DNA from: Pseudomonadota bacterium
Lineage (GTDB): Bacteria > Pseudomonadota > Gammaproteobacteria > CALCKW01
Direction: 5' to 3'
DNA: 35,641 nt
NCBI GenBank assembly: GCA_039196715.1
Contig: JBCCUP010000047.1
Coordinates: 1-35,641 of the forward strand
Positions within the stretch are counted from its first letter, which is position 1. Every line of letters starts with the position of its first letter. The notes beneath the pieces were generated by a model. It was not told the origin of the DNA. It did not search any database and saw only the letters and a program-made list of their open reading frames with translations. Shown piece by piece: positions 17,656-26,185 of this stretch. The position numbers and the translations under genes are program-made.

Positions 17656-17679
17656 CGGAATCAGACCCTCTCTCACCTA

Positions 17680-18465
17680 TCAGGCGTTGTTATTCAAGTA
17701 CTGCAACATCTGATCCGTTGTGGAGATGGCTTTCGAGTTGATCTCGTAAGCCCGCTGCGTTTCGATCATGTTGACCATCTCCTCAACGATGTTCACGTTC
17801 GAGGTCTCGAGAAACCCCTGGCGCAGGGTGCCGATGCCGGCGAGGCCAGGCGCCCCCACGATCGGGTTGCCGCTCGAACCGGTCTCCTCGAAGAGGTTCT
17901 CCCCGACCGGGCGCAAGCCCATGGGGTTGACGAAATCGGTCAGTGTGATCTGCCCGATGACCACGTCCGACACCGCGCCTTGCAGGCTCACGGACAAGGT
18001 GCCGTCGTCGCCGATGTTGATGCTCTGGGTGTTGTTCGGCAGCGTGATGCCCGGGTTCACGGTGTAGCCGCTCGACGTCACCAAGGTGCCGGTCGAATCC
18101 AGTTTGAAGCTGCCATCGCGCGTGTACGATGTGGACCCGTCTGGCATGACAATGGAGAAAAACCCACGGCCGTTGATCGCGACATCGAGCGAAGCCCCGG
18201 TCTGGGACATGTTGCCTTGGGTGTGCAACTTGTCGGTGCTGACCACGCGCACACCGGTACCGCGGTTCAATCCGCTCGGGATCGTGGTGTTGTTTCCGGA
18301 CAAACCTCCCGCAGCGCGTTCAGTCTGGTAGAACAGATCTTCAAAGCTGGCGCGGTCGCGTTTGAAGCCGGTGGTGGCCACGTTGGCGAGGTTGTTCGAC
18401 ACCACCGACATGCGCATCTGCTGCGCGTCGAGGCCGGTTTTCGATATCCACAAAGCGGAGTTCAT
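17680..18465 (-). CDS. flgG: Flagellar distal rod protein FlgG
   Basis: The product is 261 residues, the usual FlgG length. It builds the distal rod that crosses the P and L rings. The N-terminal rod signature ([37 protein letters not shown]), the central [11 protein letters not shown] block and the C-terminal [19 protein letters not shown] helix are complete. It is the most strongly conserved of the axial proteins here and leaves little doubt about identity. It follows flgF by 18 bases in the same operon. Confidence 0.97.
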   Translation of the reverse strand: MNSALWISKTGLDAQQMRMSVVSNNLANVATTGFKRDRASFEDLFYQTERAAGGLSGNNTTIPSGLNRGTGVRVVSTDKLHTQGNMSQTGASLDVAINGRGFFSIVMPDGSTSYTRDGSFKLDSTGTLVTSSGYTVNPGITLPNNTQSINIGDDGTLSVSLQGAVSDVVIGQITLTDFVNPMGLRPVGENLFEETGSSGNPIVGAPGLAGIGTLRQGFLETSNVNIVEEMVNMIETQRAYEINSKAISTTDQMLQYLNNNA

Positions 18466-18483
18466 AGGTGTTCTTCTCGATTA

Positions 18484-19221
18484 TCAGTTGGTGCCGAGCA
18501 GTCGTGCGCTGGCTGAATCCATGCGCTCCACTTCGCGAAAGAACCCGACCTGGGCTTCGTAGTTGCGGGCAAACTCGATCATCTTGACCATCGCCTCCAC
18601 CGCATTGACGTTGCTCGACTCGAGCATCCCGGAAAACACCTGGACGTTGCCGTCCGGTGGCAGGAGATCGCCCGTCGTGGTTCGGAACAGACCGTCTTCC
18701 CCTTTCTCGAGCTCGAAGCCGTCGTCGCTGACCAGCCGAATGCGGTCGATCACCGCCTGCTCGATGCCGCCACCGAGGGGCTTGACCGTGATCGTGCCGT
18801 CGGTGCCGATGATCAACTCTTCGTTAGGCGGAATCGAAATCGGACCGTTGTCCCCAAGCACCAACTCGCCCGCCCCGTTCACCAAAAGTCCGTCGGCCTG
18901 AATCTGCAAGTCGCCACGGCGGGTGTAGGCTTCGTCGCCATCCGCGGTCTGCACTGCGAGCCATCCCTCGTTGGCAATGCCGATGTCGAGGGTCCGGCCG
19001 GTTTGCTGCAGGGTGCCGCTGCTGCGGTTGTACCCCGCCGTCTCGCCTTCGCTGTACACCCGGGTCGGGTGTCCCGGGCCGTACACGGGCTCGCTGGTGA
19101 AGCGGTCGATGTCAGCGCGGAACCCCGTGGTGTTCACGTTGGCCAGGTTGTGCGAATTGTTCGCCTGCGCAAGCATGTTTGCTTTTGCACCCGTCATCGC
19201 AACGTAAATTGCCTTATCCAT
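18484..19221 (-). CDS. flgF: Flagellar proximal rod protein FlgF
   Basis: This 245-residue proximal rod subunit is exported by the flagellar type III system. The N-terminus MDKAIYVAMTGAKANMLAQANNSHNLANVNTTGF has the rod motif with the FlgF form, the centre has the GNEGWLAVQ-like block (GIANEGWLAV), and the C-terminus has MVKMIEFARNYEAQVGFFREVE. The ribosome site is weak, as expected inside a coupled operon. It lies 32 bases after flgE and 18 before flgG. Confidence 0.96.
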   Translation of the reverse strand: MDKAIYVAMTGAKANMLAQANNSHNLANVNTTGFRADIDRFTSEPVYGPGHPTRVYSEGETAGYNRSSGTLQQTGRTLDIGIANEGWLAVQTADGDEAYTRRGDLQIQADGLLVNGAGELVLGDNGPISIPPNEELIIGTDGTITVKPLGGGIEQAVIDRIRLVSDDGFELEKGEDGLFRTTTGDLLPPDGNVQVFSGMLESSNVNAVEAMVKMIEFARNYEAQVGFFREVERMDSASARLLGTN

Positions 19222-19253
19222 GGTGTGGCTCGGTCAGTCTCACACCCGACTCA

Positions 19254-20519
19254 TCAGATGTTGATGATCGTCTGGGTGATGGTGTTGGAGGTTTCGATGG
19301 TCTTGGCATTGGCCTGAAAATTCCGCTGCGCCGTGATCAGGTTGACCAACTGCGCGGTCAGGTCGACATTAGACGTCTCTAACGCACCGCCCTGAATCGT
19401 GCCCACACTGCCTGACCCTGGCTCACTCACAATCGCAGCGCCGGATTCAAGTGTCTCGTTCCAAGATGAGTAGCCAATTTGCCGTAATCCGTTGATGTTC
19501 TGGAAGTCAGCTAGGATTACCTTCCCCAGTGAGACTGTTCTACCGTTGCTGTACTTCGCAATCACACTGCCATCTGTTTCGACAGATAGCCCACTAAGTC
19601 TGCCAACAGTAGCACCATCTTGTGAAACGTAAGGAACGTTAAAGGCTGATGAAAACTGTGTCGTCAGCTCCGCGGGTGTGGGAGTCAAGTCGACGTTTAT
19701 TGTCAACGGATCCGAACCGGCAGCCAGCGGTTCAGGGTCATATTGGATATCGCCGTTGGCCGGTGCGATCAACGCACCACCGCCGTCGAATTGGAGCGTC
19801 GTGGATTCACCAGGAGCTGGCGTCAAGGCAGTGTCATTGACATAGGTTCGCACCTCCCATTCGTTAGCAGCAGAGTCTGTGTGAATGAAGTAAGTGAAAA
19901 GGCTGTGGCTCTCCCCGAGAGAATCGTAGATAACTGCTTTGGTAGCAGCGGAGTAGGTGTTTATGTCGGTGGGATCAAATCCAGCGATAGGCAACTCCGC
20001 CGCTCCAGCTGGCAGATTCGCAGCTATGCCGACATTGCTGGTCTGAACTGCAGCCCCGTACTGATCTGCGAGTTGTACTGGTTGCGCAGCAGTGATGCTG
20101 TTGGACGTTACTAACCCAGTATCGGGATCAGTTGGAAACGTCTGAAGGTATTGTCCTTCTCCGTCGACGATGAAACCTTCAGCATCCAAGCGAAAATATC
20201 CGTCACGAGTGAACTGCGGATCGAGAACGTCCTCAGTGGGAGACACCATGAAGAAGCCGGGGCCGTTGATGGCGAGATCTAGGGCATTCTCGGTATAGTC
20301 AAGGTTACCCTGGCCAAAGACTTGGCGCACATTGCTAACAATCGCACCGTCGCCAATGCTGGTCCTGGCTGCAGAGAATACGTTGTTTGAGAACACATCG
20401 GCGAACTCAGCTCGCTGGTATTTGAACCCTGTCGTCCCCACGTTCGCAATGTTGTGACTGGCAGTAGATAGACTTGAACTTGCGGCGTTGATACCACTGA
20501 GTCCGATTTCAAAAGACAT
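19254..20519 (-). CDS. flgE: Flagellar hook protein FlgE
   Basis: This 421-residue subunit forms the curved hook joining the rod to the filament. It begins MSFEIGLSGINAASSSLSTASHNIANVGTTGFK, has the LDLAINGPGFFMVSP block at about 82-96, a FlgE D2-type middle, and ends with the LVNLITAQRNFQANAKTIE helix. A ribosome site (AGAGGA) is 6 bases from the ATG. The base composition drops clearly in this gene: bases 19921-19980 are about 45 percent GC by hand count against about 65 percent at 18901-18960 in flgF. This suggests the hook gene was replaced by recombination from another lineage. Confidence 0.96.
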   Translation of the reverse strand: MSFEIGLSGINAASSSLSTASHNIANVGTTGFKYQRAEFADVFSNNVFSAARTSIGDGAIVSNVRQVFGQGNLDYTENALDLAINGPGFFMVSPTEDVLDPQFTRDGYFRLDAEGFIVDGEGQYLQTFPTDPDTGLVTSNSITAAQPVQLADQYGAAVQTSNVGIAANLPAGAAELPIAGFDPTDINTYSAATKAVIYDSLGESHSLFTYFIHTDSAANEWEVRTYVNDTALTPAPGESTTLQFDGGGALIAPANGDIQYDPEPLAAGSDPLTINVDLTPTPAELTTQFSSAFNVPYVSQDGATVGRLSGLSVETDGSVIAKYSNGRTVSLGKVILADFQNINGLRQIGYSSWNETLESGAAIVSEPGSGSVGTIQGGALETSNVDLTAQLVNLITAQRNFQANAKTIETSNTITQTIINI

Positions 20520-20557
20520 TGAATTTCCTCTAGATTATTCTATTCAGCTACTGACGT

Positions 20558-21268
20558 TTATATTGCAGCTTTGGCAATTTCAACCACGTCGTCCATTGTC
20601 TTTGCACCCACTCCTGATACGTGCAAGACCATTTCTGATTGGTCTCCTCCCAATGAAACGCTCTCAACTTCTCCATACACATAGGGAGACAATCCTTGCG
20701 TCTCGCCGCGTAAACTGCCTGTCACATTCAGCGTGTAGGTTCCTTCGGGGACACGCACCCCGTCATCGTTCAAACCGTCCCAACTGAACTCGACGTCGCC
20801 CGCGTCCTGATCGCTCAGGCGAATGGTGCGCACCAGCGCACCCGATTCGTTCTCAATGTTGATGGTGACACTGTCCACATCCGAAACCAGCTTCAGCATG
20901 CCCCGTGCATCGCCTTCGGCGGGCAGGTCAATCGCGTCACCTTGTGTCAACACAGACTTGCCGACGATGTTCGAGGCATCGACGAGCATCTGGGATTTCA
21001 TGGTGTTGGTGAAGGCCGCGAACTCGGCCTGCAGATCACCGATGCCCGAGACCGTGCCGAACTGCGCCATCTGGCCGATGAAGTCGGCGTTCTCCATCGG
21101 CGAGAACGGATCCTGGTTCTGCAGCTGCGCCGTCATGAGTTCGAGAAACTCTTCCTGTCCAAGGCTGTTGTTCGGGTTCTCCGACGCTGGCGGGGCCGCG
21201 TCCGCTTGTGTCGGGTTCCACTGAAGGCTGTTGATGAACGGATTGACCGTTTGATTCACAGTACTCAA
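20558..21268 (-). CDS. flgD: Hook capping / assembly protein FlgD
   Basis: This 236-residue temporary scaffold at the hook tip is needed for FlgE polymerisation. The conserved N-terminal part (LGQEEFLELMTAQLQNQDPFSPMENADFIGQMAQF, about 36-70) and the FLIK-like/Ig-fold C-terminal part (FSWDGLNDDGVRVPEGTYTL, about 160-179) identify it. No ATG is available: the likely start is TTG at 21268 (GAGG 10 bases upstream), with GTG at 21259 as the alternative. The last third of the gene shares the lower GC of flgE, while the first two thirds match the rest of the operon. Confidence 0.95.
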   Translation of the reverse strand: MSTVNQTVNPFINSLQWNPTQADAAPPASENPNNSLGQEEFLELMTAQLQNQDPFSPMENADFIGQMAQFGTVSGIGDLQAEFAAFTNTMKSQMLVDASNIVGKSVLTQGDAIDLPAEGDARGMLKLVSDVDSVTINIENESGALVRTIRLSDQDAGDVEFSWDGLNDDGVRVPEGTYTLNVTGSLRGETQGLSPYVYGEVESVSLGGDQSEMVLHVSGVGAKTMDDVVEIAKAAI

Positions 21269-21287
21269 TGCTCTGCTACCTCTGACC

Positions 21288-21698
21288 TTATTCGCCCATC
21301 GTCAGCGTGCGTTGCAGCATCTGACGCGTGGTGTTCACAATCTCGACATTGGATTGAAAGCTGCGCGAGGCAGACATCATGTTGACCATCTCTTCAACCA
21401 CATTGACGTTCGGCGCGTAGACAAATCCCTGCTCATCTGCCAGTGGGTGACCGGGCTGAAACTGCGCGAGCGGCTGCCGTTGGTCTTCGACAACCCCGAT
21501 CATCTGAACCGACACCGCCGAGCCGTTGGTCGCCTCGTCGTAGATCGATTGAAACACCGGGTGTCGAGACCGGTAGGCTTCGTCCGGGCTGCCCGCGATG
21601 GTGGTGGCGTTGGCCATGTTCGATGCCGTGAGGTTCAGCCGCGCCGACTGGGCGCTCATGGCAGAACCGGCGACATCGAAGTTCTTGAACAGAGACAT
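21288..21698 (-). CDS. flgC: Flagellar proximal rod protein FlgC
   Basis: The product is 136 residues, normal for FlgC. The N-terminal rod motif (MSLFKNFDVAGSAMSAQSARLNLTASNMANA) and the C-terminal NVNVVEEMVNMMSASRSFQSNVEIV are typical. It starts two bases after the flgB stop and ends 19 bases before the flgD start, so flgB-flgC-flgD are read together. It forms part of the proximal rod with FlgB and FlgF. Confidence 0.96.
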   Translation of the reverse strand: MSLFKNFDVAGSAMSAQSARLNLTASNMANATTIAGSPDEAYRSRHPVFQSIYDEATNGSAVSVQMIGVVEDQRQPLAQFQPGHPLADEQGFVYAPNVNVVEEMVNMMSASRSFQSNVEIVNTTRQMLQRTLTMGE

Positions 21699-21700
21699 GC

Positions 21701-22102
21701 TTACTGACCTTTGATGGCAAACCGCAACGAGCGGAATTTGCTGCTGAGGAACTGGAGGCTCGCCTGGTACTGCAGGGTGTTCTGTGCAAACAAGGCGTTT
21801 TCGGTCTGCGAATCGACCGTGTTGCCGTCGAGCGTGGGCTGATTCGGGACACGGTAGAGCGGGTCGGTGTCGAGCACATCGTGGCTCACACCCATGTGCT
21901 GGTCGTCGGTGCCGACCATCTTCAATGCCGCCGTGCTGCGCTGGGTCGCGGCAGACAGGGCCGCCTTGAAATCGACGTCGCGCGCCTTGTAGCCCGGCAC
22001 GTCGGCGTTGGCAATGTTGGATGCAATCACGTTCGCACGCTGCGCACGCAGTCGGAGAGCATCGTCGTGAATGCCCAATGTGCGCTCAAGTCTGCCTTCC
22101 AT
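21701..22102 (-). CDS. flgB: Flagellar proximal rod protein FlgB
   Basis: This 133-residue rod protein lies nearest to the MS ring and export gate. The conserved N-terminal QRANVIASNIANADVPGYKARDVDF is present, with the C-terminal QASLQFLSSKFRSLRFAIKGQ. The ATG at 22102 has AGGAG 10 bases upstream and gives the normal FlgB length; a longer frame from 22249 is not needed. It is the first gene of the minus-strand flg operon and has a sigma-54 promoter 35 bases upstream. Confidence 0.96.
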   Translation of the reverse strand: MEGRLERTLGIHDDALRLRAQRANVIASNIANADVPGYKARDVDFKAALSAATQRSTAALKMVGTDDQHMGVSHDVLDTDPLYRVPNQPTLDGNTVDSQTENALFAQNTLQYQASLQFLSSKFRSLRFAIKGQ

Positions 22103-22137
22103 CTGCCGCTGTCTCCTGTACGGGTCTAAGGCAACAA

Positions 22138-22153
22138 TGCAGTTGATATGCCA
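22138..22153 (-). promoter_or_regulatory. Sigma-54 promoter of the flgB operon
   Basis: On the minus strand: TGGCATATCAACTGCA, matching TGGCAC-N5-TTGCA with the invariant GG and GC at the right distance. Transcription would start near 22127, giving a leader of about 25 bases. This implies an enhancer-binding activator of the FleQ/FlrA/FlrC kind elsewhere. Confidence 0.75.
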
Positions 22154-22448
22154 AATAAATGACGGATTGCGCGCAGGCCGCTGAGCCTCGCACGAGAATC
22201 GCGGTCCATGACCCGGAAACCCTTCTGAATTCAATCGCCTAGCACACACGGCAACCCCGGTACTTTTTCACTGCTCGGCGATTCAGACACGGCGAAACGG
22301 CCGCCGACACCCCGATTTGCGCGGCCATCCACTGCCCGTTGCACCGTGTGCACGTGGCAGTAACTGCCTACACAGTCCCCCCACTGCCGATCCGGCAGCG
22401 GCGCAACACAAGTGCGGCATCTGGCGCGCTGGTTGCATCTGCGATCGC
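22154..22448. other. flgB-flgA divergent intergenic region with two small hairpins
   Basis: There is no gene. The flgB activator sites are expected here but none is recognised. In the flgA leader two adjacent inverted repeats share the same arms: GGCAG-TAA-CTGCC (22356-22368) and CTGCCG-ATC-CGGCAG (22384-22398). They could be operator half-sites or alternative RNA hairpins. I see no clear flgA promoter. Confidence 0.45.
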
Positions 22449-23168
22449 ATGGCTATTCGCTCTCTCCTACAGGGATTCGCACGGGGTGTGCCGCTCGCGC
22501 TGGCGGCGTTGTTCGCGGCGCAGCTGAATGCGGCACCGACCCGCCCGGTCGACGTGACACAGGCAGTCGAGGCCTTCCTCACCGCCCACGAGTTCGAGAC
22601 ACGCTACCCGGTCGAATACGACATCAAACCGCTGGACCGCCGCCTCAGACTCAAGCCCTGCGACGCGGCGCTCACCGCAGACTTCCGCGACGCACGCCGA
22701 ACCGAGGGGTCGACCCACGTCGAGGTCCGCTGCGACGACAGCGTCGCGCCGTGGCGCCTGCACGTGTCGGTCGTGGTGCGGGTGTGGGTCGACGCGGTGG
22801 CAGCCACGTCACCCATCGCACGCGGCGCCACGGTCACGGCCGCCGACCTCCAGCTGGTCAAGTCCGAACGGGCACGCTTGTACCAGGGCTACTTCGAGCG
22901 CGTTGAGGATGTGGTCGGTCTCTCGACGGCCATGCCGCTTCGCAACAACCAGATTCTCAATGCACGCCACCTGCGGGCGCCCTTCCTGGTCAACAAGGGG
23001 CAACGCGTGACGATCCTGGCCCGTGGGGGCCAGATCGAGATCCGGGCTCAGGGCCAGGCGCTGGACAACGCCTCACAGGGGCAGCGCGTCACCGTGCGCA
23101 ACCTGACGTCCGGGCGTGTGGTGGACGGTGTGGCTGTGAAACGCGGCACAGTTCAGGTGCCGTTGTGA
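22449..23168 (+). CDS. flgA: Flagellar P-ring assembly chaperone FlgA
   Basis: The product is 239 residues. A signal peptide (about 1-26, to QLNAAP) directs it to the periplasm, where FlgA assists FlgI polymerisation. The C-terminal SAF/ChapFlgA domain (about 118-239) includes SPIARGATVTAADLQLVKSE, PLRNNQILNARHLRAP and the final VKRGTVQVPL. I choose the ATG at 22449 because it starts the signal peptide; upstream in-frame starts give a long unrelated extension. The ribosome site is poor. The gene is divergent from flgB and followed by flgM after 148 bases. Confidence 0.93.
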   Translation: MAIRSLLQGFARGVPLALAALFAAQLNAAPTRPVDVTQAVEAFLTAHEFETRYPVEYDIKPLDRRLRLKPCDAALTADFRDARRTEGSTHVEVRCDDSVAPWRLHVSVVVRVWVDAVAATSPIARGATVTAADLQLVKSERARLYQGYFERVEDVVGLSTAMPLRNNQILNARHLRAPFLVNKGQRVTILARGGQIEIRAQGQALDNASQGQRVTVRNLTSGRVVDGVAVKRGTVQVPL

Positions 23169-23198
23169 TAGCTGGATCACAGATTGCTAGTCAATCAG

Positions 23199-23225
23199 TT
23201 CAGGTACGGTGTGCGTGGCCGTCAG
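23199..23225 (+). promoter_or_regulatory. Possible sigma-28 promoter of flgM
   Basis: TTCA (23199-23202), 15 bases, GCCGTCAG (23218-23225). The -10 resembles that of flagellin 3 (GCCGTCAC) but the -35 is poor. A sigma-28 promoter is common before flgM and makes a feedback loop; the evidence here is only moderate. Confidence 0.4.
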
Positions 23226-23316
23226 CGGGAGTAACACAATGCTACTTCCTCTCGCACAAACGCGAACGGATCGCAGACAGAAGCCACCTACAATCAAGTG
23301 ACAACCACGGAGTAGA

Positions 23317-23646
23317 ATGATGGTCGGTTCAATCGAAGGCCTCACCGGAGGCCGCACCATCGCCATGCAGGACACCGCCAAGAGCGCGGTCATCGAGCAG
23401 GACAACAAAGCCGCCAACAGCCCGGCGAGCAGCGGTGTTGCCTCGACCACCGACACGGTGTCACTGAGCGCGGGCGTCGAGCGCCTGCAGCAGATCGAGC
23501 TGGCCATGGCGTCCGAGAACGCGCCCTTCGACAAAGCGAAGGTGGACAGCATCAAGGCCCGCATCGCCGCCGGCGAATACACCATCGACGCCGACCGCAT
23601 CGCCGAGAAATTCCTCGAGACCGAACAGCTGCTCGACAGCTTGTGA
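23317..23646 (+). CDS. flgM: Anti-sigma-28 factor FlgM
   Basis: The product is 109 residues. FlgM binds sigma-28 (FliA) until the hook is complete and is then exported, which frees sigma-28. The C-terminal half (about 45-105) carries the sigma-binding pattern: DTVSLSAGVERLQQIELAM, then DKAKVDSIKARIAAGEYTID and ADRIAEKFLETE. The N-terminal half is low in complexity and probably disordered, as needed for export. Two ATG codons are adjacent (23317 and 23320); the second has the better distance to GGAG. The stop overlaps the flgN start by four bases. Confidence 0.93.
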   Translation: MMVGSIEGLTGGRTIAMQDTAKSAVIEQDNKAANSPASSGVASTTDTVSLSAGVERLQQIELAMASENAPFDKAKVDSIKARIAAGEYTIDADRIAEKFLETEQLLDSL

Positions 23647-24107
23647 GTTCAGTCATGAGCACATCACTTTCGCAGACACTGGACGTCTACGAGGCCGCTG
23701 TGGCGGCGCTTGATGCCGCAATTGACAACAGTGTGTCGGCCCTTGACCGACAAGACAGCGACGCCCTGCCCGGCGCCATAGACGCACAACAGCAGCGCGC
23801 AGAGTCCTTGCAGACCGTGCAGGCCGAACTCAAACGCATCAGCGTGTCGCTCGGCTACGCAACCCTCCGCGAGGCGGTGTTGCAGCACGCAGACAGCCCA
23901 AGCCTGAACCCGCGCTACCAGAGCGTGCAGCAACAGCTCCGCATCATCCAGCAGAAGCTGGTGTCACAAGCCGAGGCCATCTCACGCGCCATGGCCAACA
24001 ACGCCGAGTTGATCGCGTTGCTGACAAACGCCCAACCGTCCGGTGCCTACGAGGAGAACGGTCAGACCAGCACCACGGCCAACAACACCCTGTCAGCGCG
24101 CGCCTGA
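23643..24107 (+). CDS. flgN: FlgN-like export chaperone for FlgK/FlgL
   Basis: This 154-residue, almost wholly helical protein (coiled-coil heptads at about 10-130; RYQSVQQQLRIIQQKLVSQAE) has a low-complexity tail. FlgN binds the C-termini of FlgK and FlgL in the cytoplasm and brings them to the export gate. Sequence conservation in this family is low, so the call rests on length, helical pattern and position directly after flgM, the standard order. The first start is a GTG overlapping the flgM stop (GTGA); an ATG four codons later (23655) is also possible. Confidence 0.8.
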   Translation: MSSVMSTSLSQTLDVYEAAVAALDAAIDNSVSALDRQDSDALPGAIDAQQQRAESLQTVQAELKRISVSLGYATLREAVLQHADSPSLNPRYQSVQQQLRIIQQKLVSQAEAISRAMANNAELIALLTNAQPSGAYEENGQTSTTANNTLSARA

Positions 24108-24493
24108 TCACGACCATCCCGGACGGGTGAGTCACGCCCGTCTGCTCTCCGCCGCGCACCGCGACGTCCAACAACGCAAGCCCACCCCCGACACGACCAC
24201 GCCGGAGCGACCCGTGGGTGCGGCGCTGTGCACGACGTTCGCGTGGCACGCCGTCCGCATTCGCCCCTCCCCACCCGCACACAGCGCGCGCTCGGGACAA
24301 CCGAGATCCGCTCAACCGGCATTCACCGCGCAGCCTGCGCGTGCTGACAACAGCGGCGAGACAAAGAGGCCGAAGCTAACAGTCGGATGTGGGCCCGGCC
24401 GTCCAGCGGGCTGGCACTGGTGTGCCGGACCATCGGCGTCGACCCTGAGGTCGGCGCGCAATGTCTGAAAAAGACAGCGAGCGAGGGGGGGTC
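24108..24493. other. GC-rich intergenic region between flgN and tRNA-Ala
   Basis: There is no convincing gene in about 385 bases. Just after flgN an imperfect hairpin (24122-24127 with 24137-24142) lacks a T run. Past the tRNA 3' end, on the minus strand, a five-T run lies within a weak TGTCT/AGACA stem near 24467-24481, a poor terminator candidate. Confidence 0.4.
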
Positions 24494-24569
<76 letters not shown>

Positions 24570-24607
24570 ACGCAAGACTGGAAATTTAAGCCGTCTTGGT
24601 GAAAAGG

Positions 24608-26020
24608 TCAATCCCCCGACGCGGCTTCACGCGCCTCGATGAACACCAGGGCCCGTTCGAGGCGGGCGAGCGTCCGCGATTTTCCGATCAGGGCAAGCGT
24701 GTTGTCGAGCGACGGTGACGCGCCCTGCCCTGTGACCGCCACGCGCAGCGGTTGGCCAACCTTGCCGAATCCCACCTCGAGCGACTCTGCGGTCCGGTTG
24801 AGCCGCGCCTGAATGGCCTCGGGCTGCCAGTCATCAAGCGCAACCAGCCCGTCCTGCACCGATTGCAGCACCGCTTTGGCCACCGGGCGCAGGTGTTTCT
24901 TCGCCGCAACCGGGTCGAAGGCGTCAAAATCGGCGTAGAAGTAACGGCACTGGTCGAGCAGGGCATCGAGTGTGGACACCCGATCGACCAGCAAGGCTGC
25001 CACCGACGCGACGGGCGGACCGGCGGAGAGGTCGAGCCCCGCCTGCTCAGCCCGCTCGGCGAGACGGGCTGCAAGCGTCTCGCCCGGCAGCGCCTTGAGG
25101 TAGTGCGCGTTCAGCCAGTCGAGTTTGACCGGGTCGAAGGTTGCGCCCTTGCGGTTGACCGCGTCGAGCGTGAACAACTCGGTCATCTCGTCCCGAGAGA
25201 AGACCTCCTGGTCACCGTGGGCCCAACCCAGCCGGGCCAGGTAGTTGAGCAACGCGTCGGGCAGGTAGCCCGCGTCGCGGTAGGCCAACACGCTGACGGC
25301 ACCGTGCCGTTTCGACAGCCGCTTGCCGTCGGCGCCGAGAATCATCGGCAAGTGGCCAAAGACCGGCAGGCTCGCTTCGAGCGCCCGGTACAGGTTGATC
25401 TGCCGCGGTGTGTTGTTGATGTGGTCGTCGCCGCGAATCACGTGCGAAATGGCCATGTCGCTGTCGTCGACAACAACGCAGAAGTTGTAGGTCGGGTTGC
25501 CATCCGATCGCAGGATCACGAAGTCATCGAGCTCGGCGTTGGCCACGGTGATGGCGCCGTAGACCGCGTCGTCCCAGGTGACAGACCCCTCGTCGGGATT
25601 GCGGAAGCGAACCACACCGGCCCCGGGGGCCAGAGCGCGATCGCGGCAATGGCCGTCGTAACGCGGCTTTTCACCCCGGGCCATCTGCTCTGAGCGCACG
25701 CGGTCCAGCCGCTCGGGCGAGCAATCGCACACGTAGGCATGCCCGGATTCGAGCAGCTGTGCCACCACGTCCCGGTAGCGATCGTAGCGTCCCGTCTGGA
25801 ATACCGGGCCCTCGTCAGCGTCGAGTCCCAGCCACGCCATGCCGTCGAGAATGGCCTGCACAGAGGCATCGGTTGACCGCTCGCGGTCAGTATCTTCCAC
25901 CCGGAGGACAAATTGGCCGCCCCTTTGCTTTGCATATAGCCATGCAAACAGCGCTGTTCGCGCGCCACCGACGTGCAGGTACCCGGTGGGGCTCGGTGCG
26001 AAACGGGTTCTGACGCTCAT
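24608..26020 (-). CDS. gltX: Glutamyl-tRNA synthetase
   Basis: This 470-residue cytoplasmic enzyme joins glutamate to tRNA-Glu using ATP. The class I motifs are present: HIGH-type HVGG at residues 16-19 in FAPSPTGYLHVGGARTALFA, and KMSKS-type KRLSKRHG near 240. A zinc-type segment starts CDCSPERLDRVRSEQM and ends at GHCRDR; the fourth ligand position has no histidine. The anticodon-binding C-terminal domain is complete. The ATG at 26020 gives the family N-terminus MSVRTRFAPSPTG; earlier in-frame starts only add unrelated residues. A plausible sigma-70 promoter lies upstream, and tRNA-Ala follows. Confidence 0.97.
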   Translation of the reverse strand: MSVRTRFAPSPTGYLHVGGARTALFAWLYAKQRGGQFVLRVEDTDRERSTDASVQAILDGMAWLGLDADEGPVFQTGRYDRYRDVVAQLLESGHAYVCDCSPERLDRVRSEQMARGEKPRYDGHCRDRALAPGAGVVRFRNPDEGSVTWDDAVYGAITVANAELDDFVILRSDGNPTYNFCVVVDDSDMAISHVIRGDDHINNTPRQINLYRALEASLPVFGHLPMILGADGKRLSKRHGAVSVLAYRDAGYLPDALLNYLARLGWAHGDQEVFSRDEMTELFTLDAVNRKGATFDPVKLDWLNAHYLKALPGETLAARLAERAEQAGLDLSAGPPVASVAALLVDRVSTLDALLDQCRYFYADFDAFDPVAAKKHLRPVAKAVLQSVQDGLVALDDWQPEAIQARLNRTAESLEVGFGKVGQPLRVAVTGQGASPSLDNTLALIGKSRTLARLERALVFIEAREAASGD

Positions 26021-26088
26021 GTCGTTGGTTCTCAACAGTGTCTGTGCTGGGCGGGCACTGGCGGGGTATGGCCAGCAGGCAGCCCGCA

Positions 26089-26116
26089 AGTTTAACCTGC
26101 AACAGCGCGCTGGCAA
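26089..26116 (-). promoter_or_regulatory. Possible sigma-70 promoter of gltX
   Basis: On the minus strand: TTGCCA (26116-26111), 16 bases, TAAACT (26094-26089). This matches the -35 at five of six and the -10 at four of six positions. The -10 lies about 68 bases before the ATG. It overlaps the large inverted repeat at 26099-26129. Confidence 0.45.
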
Positions 26117-26129
26117 CGCGCGCTGTTGC
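26099..26129. repeat. 12-bp perfect inverted repeat between gltX and PP2C gene
   Basis: Arms at 26099-26110 and 26118-26129 (left arm GCAACAGCGCGC) enclose a 7-base loop. It covers the putative gltX -35 and lies in the leader side of the divergent phosphatase gene. There is no T run on either strand, so it is more likely an operator or leader structure than a terminator. Confidence 0.7.
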
Positions 26130-26185
26130 GCATCCCGACCATCGGGCCACGAGCGGTCCACACAGAACCCGGAGCAGGCGTCCGC

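Noticed and set aside
17146-18516. Plus-strand frame of 456 codons opposite flgH and flgG
   Set aside because: Runs across two well-identified genes on the other strand; composition explains the lack of stops.
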